From: Zygaena filipendulae
Taxonomy: Eukaryota; Arthropoda; Insecta; Lepidoptera; Zygaenidae
Direction: 5' to 3'
Assembly: GCA_907165275.2 (NCBI GenBank)
Contig: OU015670.1
Location: 9,141,501-9,205,500 of the forward strand
Length of the DNA: 64,000 nucleotides
Shown here: positions 19,188 to 34,751 of the stretch, piece after piece
Layout: every line of letters starts with the position of its first letter
Position numbering within the stretch: the stretch's first letter is position 1
The notes under the pieces: model-generated
The model's database searches: none
Told to the model about the DNA's origin: nothing
What the model saw: the letters and a program-made list of their open reading frames with translations, nothing else
Program-made: the position numbers and the translations under genes

Positions 19188-22100
19188 CTAGCTGAGCACA
19201 CCGCTTGCGTAGTACGCGTCACGAGCGGGGGGCGGCGGGGCGGGAGGGGGCGGGTACTCCACGTGCGCCGGGATCGGGATGTCTTCTTTCTGTTTCTTGG
19301 ATATCGGCTTCGATTTCAGATTGAGATGTACCTGCAAGCGATGATAATAATAATAATAATCCACTTCACAACACACAGATCTACTTGATCCCACACTAAG
19401 CTATGAGCTTGTGTCGTGGAAACCAAGCAAACGTGGTATATACTACACATTATTACATATATATTATACTGCAGATATGTATAGACATATATATACACGC
19501 CCAGACTGGAAAATGGAACCGTGTGTTCGTCCCACAAAGTCCACCCCCACCGGGAATCAAACCCGGAACCTCTTGATTAGCGGGTAGGCATGGTCGTATA
19601 GAAGTTATATATTTTCGGTGATTTTCTAAATTCTACATGTGGGTATAATATTATATTGGGTGTAAGGTTGAACGGGGGACTTATTCAAACACACGGTAAC
19701 TCATGCAACAAAAAATAACTTATGAATTTCAAAGAAACCATTAAAAAAAATGTGAATTCACGCGAGTTAATGACCTTAATAAGGCCCTCGTGGAGCCTTA
19801 CACCCTTAAGGTGTAATTTATCTTGGATTTTTTGATTTTTTTCTTCACATCATCGGGTATTTCCGATAAAATTTTCGTATCTACATAAAAACTTTCATTT
19901 TCATAAAAATCAACCACCGGAGGCTCCTTTGAGTATTTTTTGCTATTCCTCGTACAACTTCGCGTTTGACCATCCATCCGTGGCCATTCAAAAAAAGTCG
20001 AAGTGTGTAAAGTCCATCGCACTTCGCAGCGGCGGGCCCACCTGTCGGTTGTGCTTGTAGAGGTTGGACTGCTGGGAGAAGGTTGTAGGGCAGTACTCGC
20101 AGATGAACGGCTTCTCGCCGGTGTGCGTGCGGATGTGCGACTCCAGCTGCACCTTCGTCTGTAAACATCACAACATCAATACCCGAGCTAGTGTAGTATT
20201 ATATTATCTGTGACCCGGGCGACCGAGCGTCGCTCGTTGTTATATTGTAGACTGGCTGCCACACGCGGTAGCAATTCAAATGTACCTCAAAGAATGTGCG
20301 TTGTGTGGCGTCAAATGTGTAGTGTGCGTTGTGTGGTGTCAGATGTGTAGTGTGCGTTGTGTGGTGTCAAATGTGTGTAGTGCGTTGTGTGGCGTCAAAT
20401 GTGTAGTAGGCGTTGTGTGGTGTCAAAAGTGTAGTGTACGTTGTGTGGTGTCAAATGTGTGTAGTGCGTTGTGTGGCGTCAAATGTGTAGTAGGCGTTGT
20501 GTGGTGTCAAAAGTGTAGTGTACGTTGTGTGGTGTCAAATGTGTGTAGTGCGTTGTGTGGCGTCAAATGTGTAGTAGGCGTTGTGTGGTGTCAAAAGTGT
20601 AGTGTACGTTGTGTGGTGTCAAATGTGTAGTGTGCGTTGTGAGGTGTCAAATGTGTAGTAGGCGTTGTGTGGTGTCAAAAGTGTAGTGTACGTTGTGTGG
20701 TGTCAAATGTGTAGTGTGCGTTGTGAGGTGTCAAATGTGTAGTAGGCGTTGTGTGGTGTCAAAAGTGTAGTGTACGTTGTGTGGTGTCAAATGTGTAGTG
20801 TGCGTTGTGAGGTGTCAAATGTGTAGTAGGCGTTGTGTGGTGTCAAAAGTGTAGTGTACGTTGTGTGGTGTCAAATGTGTAGTGTGCGTTGTGAGGTGTC
20901 AAATGTGTAGTGTGCGTTGTGTGGTGTCAAATGTGTAGTGTGCGTTGTGAGGTGTCAAATGTGTAGTAGGCGTTGTGTGGCGTCAAATGTGTAGTGTGCG
21001 TTGTGTGGTGTCAAATGTGTAGTGTACGTTGTGCGATGTCAAATGTGTAGTGTACGTTGTGTATTGTGCTTTGTTTGTTGAGCGTTACTTACCGGGAAGC
21101 CCTTCCCGCAGTGGTGGCACATCTTGTTGTTGGGGCGGCCACGATGCACGTTGCGCACGTGCTGGTCCAGCCCCACGCGGTTCTTGGATTGCTGATACAT
21201 ATACATACGAACGATACACGAGCGCAAATATTAATATATTGTTGTCTAGCTGTCACCCGCGGTAATTTCGAAGTTCCCGTTCGGAAATTCCAGGATTAAC
21301 TATACGTATAAACCTTCCTCTTGAACCACTCTATCTATCGGTGAAAACTGCATGAAAATACGTTCAGTAGTTTTTGAGTTTATCGCGAACAGATGCTGAG
21401 GGTTAATCACAGTGGGAGAGGAGCATTCTTTAGAACACATCCTTCCTAATATTGCTAATGTGATTTTGTTGTTGTTAGTTACGCTTTCGCGCTATAACTA
21501 CGCAACCGATCATTACGAAATACCGAGATAAAAGTACCCTATGTAGTATGTCCTGTTCCGTATTCCTGCTAACGTGTATGCAAATTTTCACGACGATCGG
21601 TTGAGCGGTTGAGGCGTGAAGGCGTAACCAACAAACGCACATTCGCATTTATAATATGAGTCAGGAGAGCCGTCTCACCTTGTTGCATATGTGGCAGTGG
21701 TACACGCGGTGCAGGTGCTTCTCCTCGATGTGGTCGCGCAGCTTCGTCTTGTCCGAGAAGCGACGCCCGCAGTCGTCGCAAGTGTACCTGCGCAGTGCAC
21801 TTTCTTTCTATCTTTCTTTCTTTCTTACACCCGCCGTAACGTACATATTTATGCACAGAGAATAGAAGGTCAAACGAGGGAAATTGTAAATAGGCTGCGG
21901 TATGCCACTCGTCCTCCTGAACAAAGAGCAGTAACGAACCACTTATCTTTCTTTCTTCTTCTATTTGGCTTTCGCATATAATGCATTTAGCCAGTTTCAA
22001 GTATAATAAGTTAGTTAAATGCACAAATTAACGTTTAGCATCGTTGTACGGTTTGAACTTGTAGGCCATGGTACTGGATAGACTACAAGAACTTTCTCGG

Positions 22101-25100
22101 AGCTCTTGGAGGATACCGAAGAAATCAGCTCGAAATATTGTCATATATCTTCTCGAGCACACAAAAAACCGTCACTGTGAAAATTATTGTCCAATACAGC
22201 ACAATAAAACACAACAAAATCCACGTTTAACAATTTTTCTACTGACACGAAAACAAACGACCGAACTGCCATCTTTGATTCCCGCCAGAAAACCCGAAGC
22301 ACTTATCTTGCGCGCACTCTAGTGGAGAGCGCACCTAGCCCAGCGACACTGCCTTGAAGCAACCTTACTATGGATCTATGCGCGAACTTCTTTACCAACT
22401 TTGGAATACTTAACCAAATTCCCATGACCGCGTCATACATTAATAATAATAATAATAATCCACTTCACAACACACAGATCTACTTGATCCCACAGTAAGC
22501 TATAAGCTTGTGTCGTGGAAACCAAGCAAACGTGGTATATACTACACATATTATTACATAATATATATCATACTATAGACATATATATACACACCCAGAC
22601 TGGAAAATGGAACCCTGTGTTCATCACACAAAGTCCACCCCCACCGGGAATCGAACCCGGAACCTCTTGATTAGCGGGCAGGCGTGGTGACCATTGCGCC
22701 AATGGGGTCGTCATTGCATTGGTATGGTTGGCACAAAATGCCTTCATAGATCGGTTCAGCGATTAGTGTGAAAGTGCCGAAGTTTAAAACGTAGTGATAA
22801 CACTGGTCTACAGCATTTTTGCGCACGGCTTATACATAGTTTATTTTTATTGCTTTTATATCTAGAAATAAGAATAGGAACCAAAAATAGTTCTAAATTT
22901 GCTTTTATACCAAAAATATTGAAAAATTAAAATCAATTAAAGTACCTACATAAAAAATTGACAGTTGGTCAAATCGCTCAAAGTTCAAAGCAAATATTTT
23001 TTACTAGTTGTGCCCCGCGATTTCACCCGCGTTAATTTCATAGTTCCCGCGGGAATTCCGGGATAAAAAGTACCCTATGTGTTAATCTGATGTATAAGCT
23101 ATATTATTTTAAAGTTTCATTTAAATCCATTCAGTAGTTTCTGCGTGAAAGAGTAACAAACATCCATCCATCCATCCATCCATACATTCTTGCAAACTTT
23201 CGCGTTTATAATATTAGTATGTAATCACATTTTTTTTTATATTCACGTGCTTATATACACACCGGCAGAATTAGCGGAACATAAAAAGGCGGAGTATAGA
23301 AATAATTACGTATATATATTAAAACAAATTATTATCAGGCATGAAGTAACAAACTAATATACATCTTTTAACATCGACTTTAAGAAGTTTTTAGTTAAAT
23401 TTTATTGAAAATTATCAAAATTAAAAAAAATAAAAAAAATCTGTAGTTTGTGAGAACACAGACAATGTTGCAAATAAAAGTTAAATCACGAAGGGGAAAC
23501 ACACGTTATTAATCATTCATTTATTTAGTGTTAAAATCACAGTAATCTTTAATTTTCAACATTATTTGTGTGCTCACAAATTAGAGAAAAAGTGTTTTTT
23601 TTTATTATTATTTTAAATAAAATTTAATAATTTTATTACAAACTTTTAAAGTGTTAAAAGATGTATATTAATTTATTACTTCAAGTCTAATTATTATTTG
23701 TTTTAATATATATACGTAATTATTTCTATACTCTGCCTTTTTATGTTCCGCTAATTCTGCCGGTGTGTATATAATCAGAGTAAAACCCATGCGCAAAAAA
23801 ATAATTTGTTTTTTGTTGACCGGTGCCTGGAAGAAATTGCTTTTAAGCAATAAGGCCGCCCTTTGTTGCCTGTATTTCCCACCATGTATTTTTTTCTTTA
23901 CATTTATGTTTTGGTGACAATAAAGAATATTTGTTTGTTTGTTTGTTTGTGTAATTCGCTCAGAGAGCGCGCCCTCACCGCAGCTGGTCCTGCGTGACGT
24001 GCTTGAGGCTGTTCTTGAGGTGGCGCTGGTACGAGGCGAGCGACGCGAACGTCACGTTGCACGGCGCGCAGTACGCGCCCGCGCCCGCGCCGTCGCACCG
24101 CTGCGCACGCGCCGTTATAGCACTACTAGCTGTCCCCCGCGGTAATCTCGCAGGAATTACAATATAGCCTATGCTACTCAGGGATAATGTAGCATTCCAA
24201 TGGTGAAAGAATTTTTGAAATCGGTCCAGTAGTTTTTGAGTTAAATCGTAACAAACAAAGAAACAAAAAATCAAATCTTTCCCCTTTATAATATTAATTT
24301 AGGTGTTCGTCTACTCGTACATACAACATCAAAAAGGGTTGAGTATTGCAATAACTTAATTAATTTATTGGCACCCCAACCAAGCGATCCTGGTTCATTA
24401 CGGAATTTCTAAGGGAAACCCAAAATTAAAAGTACTCCATGTTTTTCTCTGTACCCCTGACAACGTGTATGCAATATACCATGATGATCGGTTGAAGCGC
24501 AACAAATAAACTCAGAGTCGTATTGATCACATTGAGAATAGGCTAGTTTCCTGGGTAAAAAAATCAAAATTCTATTTAGTCCGTCAGTTAGATAATAAAA
24601 AAATAAAAGACACGTATTTTTTGCTTTTTTAAAATAATGGAAATATGCATAGATAAAGCGCATTAAAGTTTAGGGTGGGGGACTCGTGATGTCACAGCTC
24701 GCTATAACGTGCGAACAAACTGTAGCGAGGCGTGACGTCATGTGAAATTTCGACTTGATATATCTCCGTTATTTTTTGGTTACATAAAAAATCAAAAAAT
24801 ACGTGTCCAATATTTTTTAATAATCTACAAAACGGACTAAAAAGAAAAATTTAGGAAACTAGCCTATTCATGATGTTAATACTATCGATTCTGATTAATA
24901 TTAGTGTCGGTTGTTGTATAGCAACTAGCAAGTAGTGGTGCTACCTGGTGGTGGTGCGCGGCGAGGTGCCGCCGCAGGCTGGTCCGCCACCGGAACACCT
25001 TGGGGCACGCGCCGCACGGGAACGACTGCCGCCGCTCGTGCATCGCGCTGCCACACACGCACCCCGGGTCACGCGCGTTGTAGTGTACGGACGGTGCGGG

Positions 25101-28100
25101 AGCGGGAGCGGGAGCGCGCGGTGGGGGGACGGCGCGGTAGGGGGATGGCGCGGTGGGAGGATGGAGCGGTAGGGGGATGGAGCGGTAGGGGGGTGGAGCG
25201 GTAGTGGGGTGGTGCGGTAGGGGGGTGGAGCGGTAGGGGGATGGAGCGGTAGTGGGGTGGAGCGGTAGGGGGATGGAGCGGTAGTGGGGTGGAGCGGTAG
25301 GGGGATGGAGCGGTAGGGGGATGGAGCGGTAGTGGGATGGAGCGGTAGAGGAATGGAGCGGAAGGGAATGGTGCAATAGTGGGATGATATGGTGCAGTGG
25401 CGAAGATACCATATAACCCGATTCCCATCGGCTTCCCTTCAAAAGTTTGGAACGTAACCACTCTCTCTACCGTAATTGAGAAATGGCATAATCAGTCATT
25501 TTATTTCAAAAAAGATAATCATTACATAACGCTTACACCATTTTAAAAGTAGAGAAACATTAAATAAAAATAAATAAAATAAAACATTACAAAACGCCTA
25601 CACATTAAGTGAAAATACTTGCTTTTCAACGTTTAACAACGTGTTACTACTTGCTAGTAACTCGCAGGCACGATCGGCTTTTTGGCAGTTAAACTTCTAT
25701 ACAGATAAACGTCATGAATGACGTCACATCTCAAGGTCACTTCAAACCCCAATAGAACTCTGGCAAGCCGACGAAAATCGAGTTATACTGATAGGTACAA
25801 TGTTAGAAAATGCGTGCGCGTGAGCGAGATGGAGGAATACATGCTTTCATTCTCCGTCTACGACATGCTTGCATCGCTATCGCTCGTAGAAATTCGCGAC
25901 GAATCGGATATTTGTTTTGACCTTGACCTGTTTTGACTGTTGACACGACAGATAATTTGACGTATGTAGGTAATTGCATGATGCACCTGCATTATTCACC
26001 ATCATTGCATAAATGCTTAAATTTGTATTTGAATTTATTAGTTAGTTTCATCTATTACAATTTATTTCTTGGTGTAAAATAGTGATTAGTATTGTATTGT
26101 AGTTGGGCTTTGTTTATTTGTGTTGTTTGTAGTGATAGTGAAAGCAGTTAGTACGTAGACGTACGTTGTAATTAGGTATTACGCCGCTAAGTAGATAGTT
26201 TACTATGTAAAAATTAAGTAGGTTTGTAAAGTAGATTTGCATTAGGTATACTTGCGTTGCAAGATACTGTTTCAATACCTGAGTGCTTACACGTTTAATT
26301 AAAGTGGACTAAAGAACATTAGCTGTCATCTGCCTAGATACAAGACTGAAGCCAGGATGCCAATCACAGATTTTCAGTAAGGACTCAAGACTGCGTGTCC
26401 GCGCCTAGATTAGGCAGCATTTTTTTTGTTCCGAGTTACCTCTCTCGATATTTCACCCTTCGCCACTGATATGGTGTGATAGTGGGATGATGTGACAGTG
26501 AGATGGTGCGATAGTGGGATCCGGATGATGTGATTGTGGGATGATGCGATAGTGGCATGGTACGATAGTGGCATGGTACGATAGTTGGATGGTGTGACAG
26601 TGAGATGGTGTGATAGTGGGATGATGTGACAGTGAGATGGTGCGATAGTGGGATAGTGCGAAAGTGAGATGGTGCGATAGTGGGATAGTGTGATAGTGAG
26701 ATGGTGCGATAGTGGGATAGTGTGATAGTGAGATGGTGCGATAGTGGGATGGCATGATAGTGGAATGAGGTGATGATATTGTGATAATGTGACGGCGTAA
26801 CTCACAGGCGGTGGTTGAGCAGCCCGCCGCGGTGCCGGAAGGTCTTGGCGCAGTCGGGGCACTGCACGCGCGCCTTGTGCCCGTCGCGGTGGTAGCGCGC
26901 CGCCTCCGCCGACCTGCCCACAGCGAACACCTCGAGGGTCATTCAACGCCTCTTCCTTGATGCGGCGACAGTCAATTTGTCAGCACCATTAATGGTATAG
27001 CGATAAATAGTTATTTTCTTTACTTATTATATGTAACGTATTATGTTACAATATTTCCGATGCGCCCTTCTTTTGTTGTGTCCTAGTTGTATGTGTGCGT
27101 AGTGCGTACTGTGTACTGCTTGCTTGGTGTGCGGTGTTGGTCTCACTTGGATATCTGGCCGCACTCGGCGCACTCGTAGCTGCGCGCGGGCGCGGGCGCG
27201 GGCGCGGCGTGGCGCGTCTCGTGGTGGCGGCGCGCCGTCTTCATGTCGGCGGCTCGCTTGCCGCACACCGTGCACTCGTATCTGTAATGTTGCGTTGCAC
27301 ATTTGCAACGTTGCTTGTAACGTTACGTGTAACGTTGCAGGTCACGTTACGTCTAAAGTCGTTGCTTGTAAGTTGTAACATTGCGTGTAACGTTGCTTGT
27401 AACATCACGTGTAACGTCGCATGTCACGTTGCGTGTAACGTCATTGCTTGTAAAGTTGCGTGTAATGTTCTTGTAAAGTTGTTTGTAACGTAGCATGTCA
27501 CGTTACATGTCAATTGTCACGTTGTTACTTGTAACGTTGCGTGTAGCGTTGCTTGTAACATCACGTGTTACGTTGCATGTCACGTTACGTGTAACGTCGT
27601 TGCTTGTAACGTTCTTGTAACATTCTTGTAACGATGCTTGTAACGTCACGTGTAACGTTGCATGTCACGTTGCGTGTAACGTTGCATGTCGCGTTGGGTG
27701 TAACGTCGCGTCGTTGCTTGTAACATCACGTGTAGCGTTGCTGCTAAAGTTTTACTCACAAAGCGCCAAAAGAAGTGTAATTGACAACTGTAGATCGGCA
27801 ATAAACCGGCTTTAAACCCAGTATTCCGGGCGTGTATCGGGTGTTGATCAGGTTTTAATACCCAAGCATTGAGAATAAACCCGGTACATTGCCCATCTAT
27901 ATTAGTGTCAGCAGCGCAAGTAGTTGCACTGCCGCAGTGAGTGTGGTGTATCCACCTGCGCATGTGCCGCTTGTAGTGCACGGTGAAGGCGTCCACGGTC
28001 GCCGTCACGCACGCGCAGATCGGGCACACGTACTCGCCCAGCTTCTGTAATAAACATGTATGGTGTGAATTTAAAAGAAATCTATCTATCTACTACCTTT

Positions 28101-31100
28101 AAACGAGCAATTCTTGTATCTTTATCTATCTATACATATATATACAGGCTTAAATTTTAAGGAGTGCGCAAAAAAATTGTGGTGGTTCAGTATCAGTAAT
28201 AGAACACATTTCCACTATTAGTAAATTTTTTTTTTTTTTAATTTTTATCCCACTTTAAATCCGTAAAACATGGATACTATCTATTCGTAATAATATCAGC
28301 TGTGGATGCACGCGCCGTGACCCGTGAGCCGTACGCGGTGAGGTTGCAGCGGGGGTGAACCTCTCGGGCGACAACTGATGCCCAGACACGGGCGGGGCGG
28401 GCGAAACGGGCGGGGCGCGCGGGGCAGGCGCCCGCGGCTCGCCCGATAAGCCGACACTGCCGGCCCGACAGTCTGCTTACGCATGCGCTATTGTGACGTC
28501 GCGTCCTATCGCTTTCCCGCGCAACCCCTGCGCCGCGTGTGTGTCGTACTACTCGTAGTCGTACCTAGGTCATGATGTCGGACTTTAGTAACCGCGAGTT
28601 TTATGAGATGGTCCGGGTGTATCTGTTAAGTGGTGAAAGTTTACGACGTGCTCGCAGAATGTATGTAATGGAGAGCATACCTTGAATGCGAGCCCATGGT
28701 ATTGTAAACCCCGCGGTCCCTAATGAAATGACAATTTTAGCAGCCACTCAAAGGCTGCTTGATCACGGTCAGTTTAGGACCCCACATCACGCTCAAGGGT
28801 CTGGAAGACCTCGACTGGCGGTTGACATCTAAGAAGCCATTTTCGATTTCTTCGAGCGAGATCGAGTAGGTACTTACCTAATATCAATAATTTTAATTTT
28901 ATTATGTTTTGAAAAGTGCCATAATTTAATTGGTTAAATTATTAATTAATGCTTTATTTTCTGCATTTTGATGGTCCTAAGCCCATGAAAGTATGAAGGA
29001 AAAATTGGAATTACTCTTCTAATAAAATCAGATCACGGTCTAATCTTAAAAACTCTAGTTCGAACTTTTATTTCGTCTGAGGTTCGAACCTGATAGAATT
29101 AGCGATCAGCAGGTAGGTAGGTACATTGTTACCCACGTAAATACCTACCTACGCCTGTGCACGAAAAACGAATGAGCGCTTCGGGCGGCGCGCGGTGGAG
29201 CCGGGGGGCGGCGGCGGCGAATAGAGTAGCCATAAAATCAATTTCAAAGTGAACATCTTCCATTAACAATAACTTTATTTTTTTGTACTAAGACTTATCA
29301 AAATAAAAAATAGGTGCTTAATAAAACTCATTTAATTTTAATTGGGCAAAGTTTGCGCACTGAATTAAATGTATTGCTGTATATATAAAATCCTTTGTCC
29401 TGAATGACTGATGGATCAACGCACAGCCTAAACCGCTGATCGTCGAGACCTGAAACTTGGAGGGTGTGTTTTTTGTATGATTTTTGAAAATTCAACCCTT
29501 AAGGGGATGAAAAGGGGTTGAAAAGTTTGTATGGCATAATTCCGCGGGAACTTCGAAATTATCGCGGGTGAAACCGCGCGGGACAGCTAGTATATATATA
29601 TATATATATAATCTGAACCTCGGAAACGGCTCCAATTATTTTCATGAAATTTTGTATGCAGGGTGTTTCGGGGGCGATTGATAGATCTAGCTAGGTTTCA
29701 TTTTTGGAAAACGTCGTTATATCTAAACTTAAGAAATAAAGATAAACTCGCCGTGCCTAAATCTAGGCTCCATAAAATTTCTAAGTCATTTAAAGGACAA
29801 TGTATACGCATTTACAACAAACTCCCAAACGATGTAATTAATTTGTCAATTAATAAATTCAAGACACTTATTAAACACAGATTATGCGATAAAGCATATT
29901 ATAGTGTAGTAGACTATTTAAATGACACAGACGCTTGGGAATGAATTGCTCTACCCAATTATTATTTTTTTGTTCTCCTAGTTTATAAGTAAGATCATTA
30001 AAAGACAGCCCTGCTGAGTTTCTTGTCAGTTCTTCTCAGTAGAGGACGTATTCCGAACTGACGGTAATTTATAGTTCTAAGAACCTGCAGACGATTACAA
30101 GTGATTGTAACCAATCCTAAGTAATAAATAGCTTTTGAATTTTGAATTTTGAATTTTATTCAAAGGCAATAAACAATGAGTGTTTGGTTCTGCTTTTCTA
30201 CTTCCCAACAGATGGCGCTTAATTTATTACAACGAGCGAAGCTCGGTCGCCCGGATGTTAGTTATGATGCGTGCAGTGCCCACTCACCGGGTCGTGCTTG
30301 GCGGCGGCGTGCTTGCGGTGCGCGCGCGCGCTGCGGAACGCGAGCAGGCAGCCCTCGCACTTGTGCTCGCTGCTCACGTACTCCGCGCGCGCCGCGCGCC
30401 CGGCCCGCTCGCGCGTCATCTCCTCGTGCGACACGTGCACCGTTCGGATACGCTTGGGGCGCGTGTTGCTCGGCCTGTTCACCTGCAAACCATGATACTT
30501 AGTGTTCAAGCGGTACCGACCGTAAGTGGTACCGACTATAGAAGGTACCGATCATAGGTGGTACAGATCATAGGTGGCACCGGCCATAAGTTGTACCAGC
30601 CAAAGGTGGTACCGGCCAGAGGTTGTACCGACCATAGGTTGTACCAGCCAAAGGTGGTACCGTCTATAGATGGTACCGCTCGTAAATGATACCGAACATA
30701 GGTTGTACAAGCCATAGGTGGTACCGACCATAGGTTGTACCAGATAAAGGTGGTACCGTCTATAGATGGTACCGATCATAAATGATACCGAACATAGGTT
30801 GTACCAGCCATAGGTGGTACCGACCATAGGTGGTACCGACCATAGGTGGTACCGACCATAGGTGGTACCGACCATAGGTGGTACCGACCATAGGTGGTAC
30901 CGACCATAGGTGGTACCGACCATAGGTGGTACCGACCATAGGTGGTACCGACCATAGGTGGTACCGACCATAGGTGGTACCGACCATAGGTGGTACCGAC
31001 CATAGGTGGTACCGACCATAGGTTGTACCAGCCAAAGGTTGTACCGACCATAGGTTGTACCAGCCAAAGGTGGTACCGACTATAGAAGGTATCGATCATA

Positions 31101-34100
31101 GGTGGTACAGATCATAGGTGGCACCGGCCATAAGTTGTACCAGCCAAAGGTGGTACCGGCCAGAGGTTGTACCAACCATAGGTTGTACCAGCCAAAGGTG
31201 GTACCGTCTATAGATGGTACCGCTCGTAAATGATACCGAACATAGGTTGTACAAGCCATAGGTGGTACCGACCATAGGTTGTACCAGATAAAGGTGGTAC
31301 CGTCTATAGATGGTACCGATCATAAATGATACCGAACATAGGTTGTACCAGCCATAGGTGGTACCGACCATAGGTGGTACCGACCATAGGTGGTACCGAC
31401 CATAGGTGGTACCGACCATAGGTAGTACCGACCATAGGTGGTACCGACCATAGGTGGTACCGACCATAGGTGGTACCGACCATAGGTGGTACCGACCATA
31501 GGTGGTACCGACCATAGGTGGTACCGACCATAGGTTGTACCAGCCAAAGGTTGTACCGACCATAGGTTGTACCAGCCACAAGCGATGGAAACTCTGAGCT
31601 GAAGATCCTCCAAATCAACCTTAACCACTGCCATAACGCCCAAGACCTGCTGTCTGCGGAGATGACGCAACGCCAGATTGACGTCGCTATCGTCTCCGAA
31701 CCCATTAGGCTGGGCGGCAAGGGTTGGTTTTGTGATCTTTCGGGCAGGGCGGCGGTGGTAATCTCGGGAAACCTAGATGTCGAGCTATTAGGTAGGGAGG
31801 ATGGTTTTGTCTCTGTCAGAGTCAACAAACACGCCGTCTTCAGCTGTTATTACTCACCGAATGCGGAGCCAGAACGATTCGCACGAGATTTGCAACTCCT
31901 TGCCAACCGGGTTAGTGGATGCCGCCTTCCTAAGATAGTTGCCGGCGACTTTAATGCAAAGTCACCCGAGTGGGGAGCACCTGCGCAGGACTGGCGGGGC
32001 CGCCTCATGGCTGAGATGCTTGCATGCTGCGACCTTTGCGTATGTAATATTGGCCGTGAGCCAACCTTCGTGCGCGGCACTTCGAGATCTATCCTCGACG
32101 TGACCCTTGCCGATGATTCGGCGATAAAATCTATTTCGAACTGGAAAGTGCTGGATGTCGAGACACTTAGTGATCACCGCTACGTCTCATTCAGCCTCCG
32201 CTATGATACTACCGCAAAAGTGACGAGCAGGAGAGGCTGGATCACCCAAAAGTTCGATAAAGAGGCCTTTGTCTGCAGCATTGGGCTCCTCTCACGATGC
32301 CAGGATTTTAAAACACCTGACGAACTTGCTCGCAGCGTTATAGCGCTGCTTACGCAGTGCTGCAATATTGCTATGCCAAGAAAGTCCAAGCGTCCTGGCA
32401 TACGGAAGGTGTATTGGTGGACTCCTGAAATAGCCACTTTGAGAGGTCAGTGTGTCAAAGCCAGAAGAGCTGTGAGAAGGGCTACTCCTGAATACCTCAG
32501 CAGTCGTATTAATGAGCTGAGTAGTGCCCGGAAAATTCTGGGAAGGGCAATATGCAAGGCCAAGTGTGACGCTTGGAAGGACACATTAGACCAGCTAGAT
32601 AGAGATCCGTGGGGAAAAGGCTATCAGATCGTTACTAAGCGACTGAGGGCCCCCCCTACGACAGACTCCCTACATCCTGACAGAGTGCGAAATATCATCA
32701 ATGTGCTCTTTCCAGGCGACGTAGACACAATTATGGATCTACCGGAGGTATTAGACACGCCTCCCCCTTGGAGTCATGAAGAGTTGGGGTCGGCTCTCTC
32801 CCGGCTCAAATTGGGAAAGGCACCGGGACCGGACCACCTACCAGCCATAGCTGTGAGATCCTTTGGCGAAGCATACCCCGAGGTTCTATTAGACCTCATG
32901 AACACGTGCCTCGACAAGGGATGCTTTCCGAGGGTGTGGAAGCATGCGAAACTGGTTCTATTTAAAAAACCAGCGAAAGAGCATCTTGCGACTCCGAACG
33001 CATTCCGGCCCATCTGCCTCCTGAGCCACTTAGGGAAGCTCTTTGAACGACTCATAGCTGACAGACTGACAAAAGACCTTCAAAATAAGGGAGACTTGGC
33101 GGAGTCTCAATATGGGTTCCGAAAAGCCAGGTCTACCGTTGATGCCTTGAGAGCCATTTGTGGAGCGATCGAACGTGCCCGTCAGGGTACATGGCGCACC
33201 CGCAAGTTTTGCGCAGTCATCACGCTGGACGTCCGTAACGCTTTCAACTCGGCGAAATACAGTAACATCTTAGCTGAACTCCTGAAGAGAAACATAGAGC
33301 CATACCTTATTCGGCTGATTGGCTCCTACTTCTCGGACAGGCTGATTGAGTATGACCATCAACTGGGCAGTGAGAAGGTGGAAGTTAAAAGAGGCGTTCC
33401 CCAGGGTTCCGTTCTCGCACCCATTTTGTGGAACATCATGTACGACGGAGTGCTAAAGATACAGTTCCCACCTGGTACCAGCGTCGTCGGCTACGCCGAT
33501 GACCTGACGCTTATTATCTCGGCAAAACACGAAGAAATGCTAATGGCGAGAGGAAATACTGCCGTCAGTATGGTAGGGAGATGGATGATGGAAAGAGGTC
33601 TTGAGCTGGTACCAGAGAAAACCGAGGCCATGCTCGCATCCGGTCGAAGAAAGCATATTCCCGTCCACTTCACAATCCAAGGGTTAAGAATCCAGCCCAA
33701 AAACACTGTCAAGTGCCTGGGAGTACTCCTCGATAAATCTATGACTTTCCTGCCGCACATCAAATCTACTGCAGCTAGAGCAGCGGTACGCTGCCAGGCA
33801 CTTGGTCGGCTAATGCCTCGCATCGATGGCCCGAAGACGCTAAAACGAAGACTGCTTACGGGAGTGATTAGATCTATCCTCTGCTATGCGGCACCGGTGT
33901 GGAGTAGGGGGCTGAACTATCGAATAGCCAAAACCAAAATCGACAGCTGCTACAGACTCGCAGCAATACGTGCTGCGTGTCTCTACCGCACGGTATCTTA
34001 TGAGGCGGCTATGGCTATCGCAGGCATAATTCCTATTCGTTTAATCATTGACGAATCCTGTCAGGCACACCAGCTTACTGACAAGACTGAAAAAATGAGA

Positions 34101-34707
34101 GCCGATCTAAGACGCGACACGCTCTGCAAATGGCAAGACCTATGGACTGACGCAGAAAAAGGCCTCTGGACAAAAACCATCCTGCCGGATGTTCAGAAAT
34201 GGCACAAACGGCGCTTCGGGTCCGTTGACTACTTCTTGTCTCAGTGTCTCTCTGGTCATGGGATATTCAACAGCTACCGAAAGAGGATAGGGAAAGCACA
34301 CACGGATATTTGCTGGTACTGCGAGGACGTCGACACTGCGGAGCACACGCTTTTCGTGTGCCCCCACTTCGAAAAGGAACGCGAATTGTTGATCAGGGAT
34401 CTTACACACAGCATCAGCAAAGAGAACATGATCGAGGTGATGCTAGGCTGCGAGGGGAGCTGGAATCGCATCAGCGACTTCGTCACCTCAATCATGAAGC
34501 AAAAACAGACCTTTGAGAGAGAGCTTGAGGCAATAGATAGAGGAGGGTAACATCCAGAAACACTCTGCAGCTGAACGATGAGTTAAATCATAGTTCCGTT
34601 CAGCTGCTACGAGTAGCCTGGAGGAGGGGTTTTTAGTCCGTGCAAATCGGACACTCCCTGTCAGTACGGGCTGGCAGGGGTCCGTTAGGGATTTTCCCCT
34701 CCTCGCG

Positions 34708-34751
<44 letters not shown>

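Noticed and set aside
20280..20630. 116-codon cysteine/valine-rich ORF
   Set aside because: It is the 28-bp minisatellite of gene C intron 12 read on the non-coding strand.
25718..25936. 72-codon plus-strand ORF in intron 8 of gene C
   Set aside because: No recognisable motif, no splice or promoter context; likely chance.
28041..28484. Short GC-rich ORF at 28296..28484 as a gene
   Set aside because: No motif, and composition alone keeps it open; it may be an upstream region of the adjacent pseudogene.
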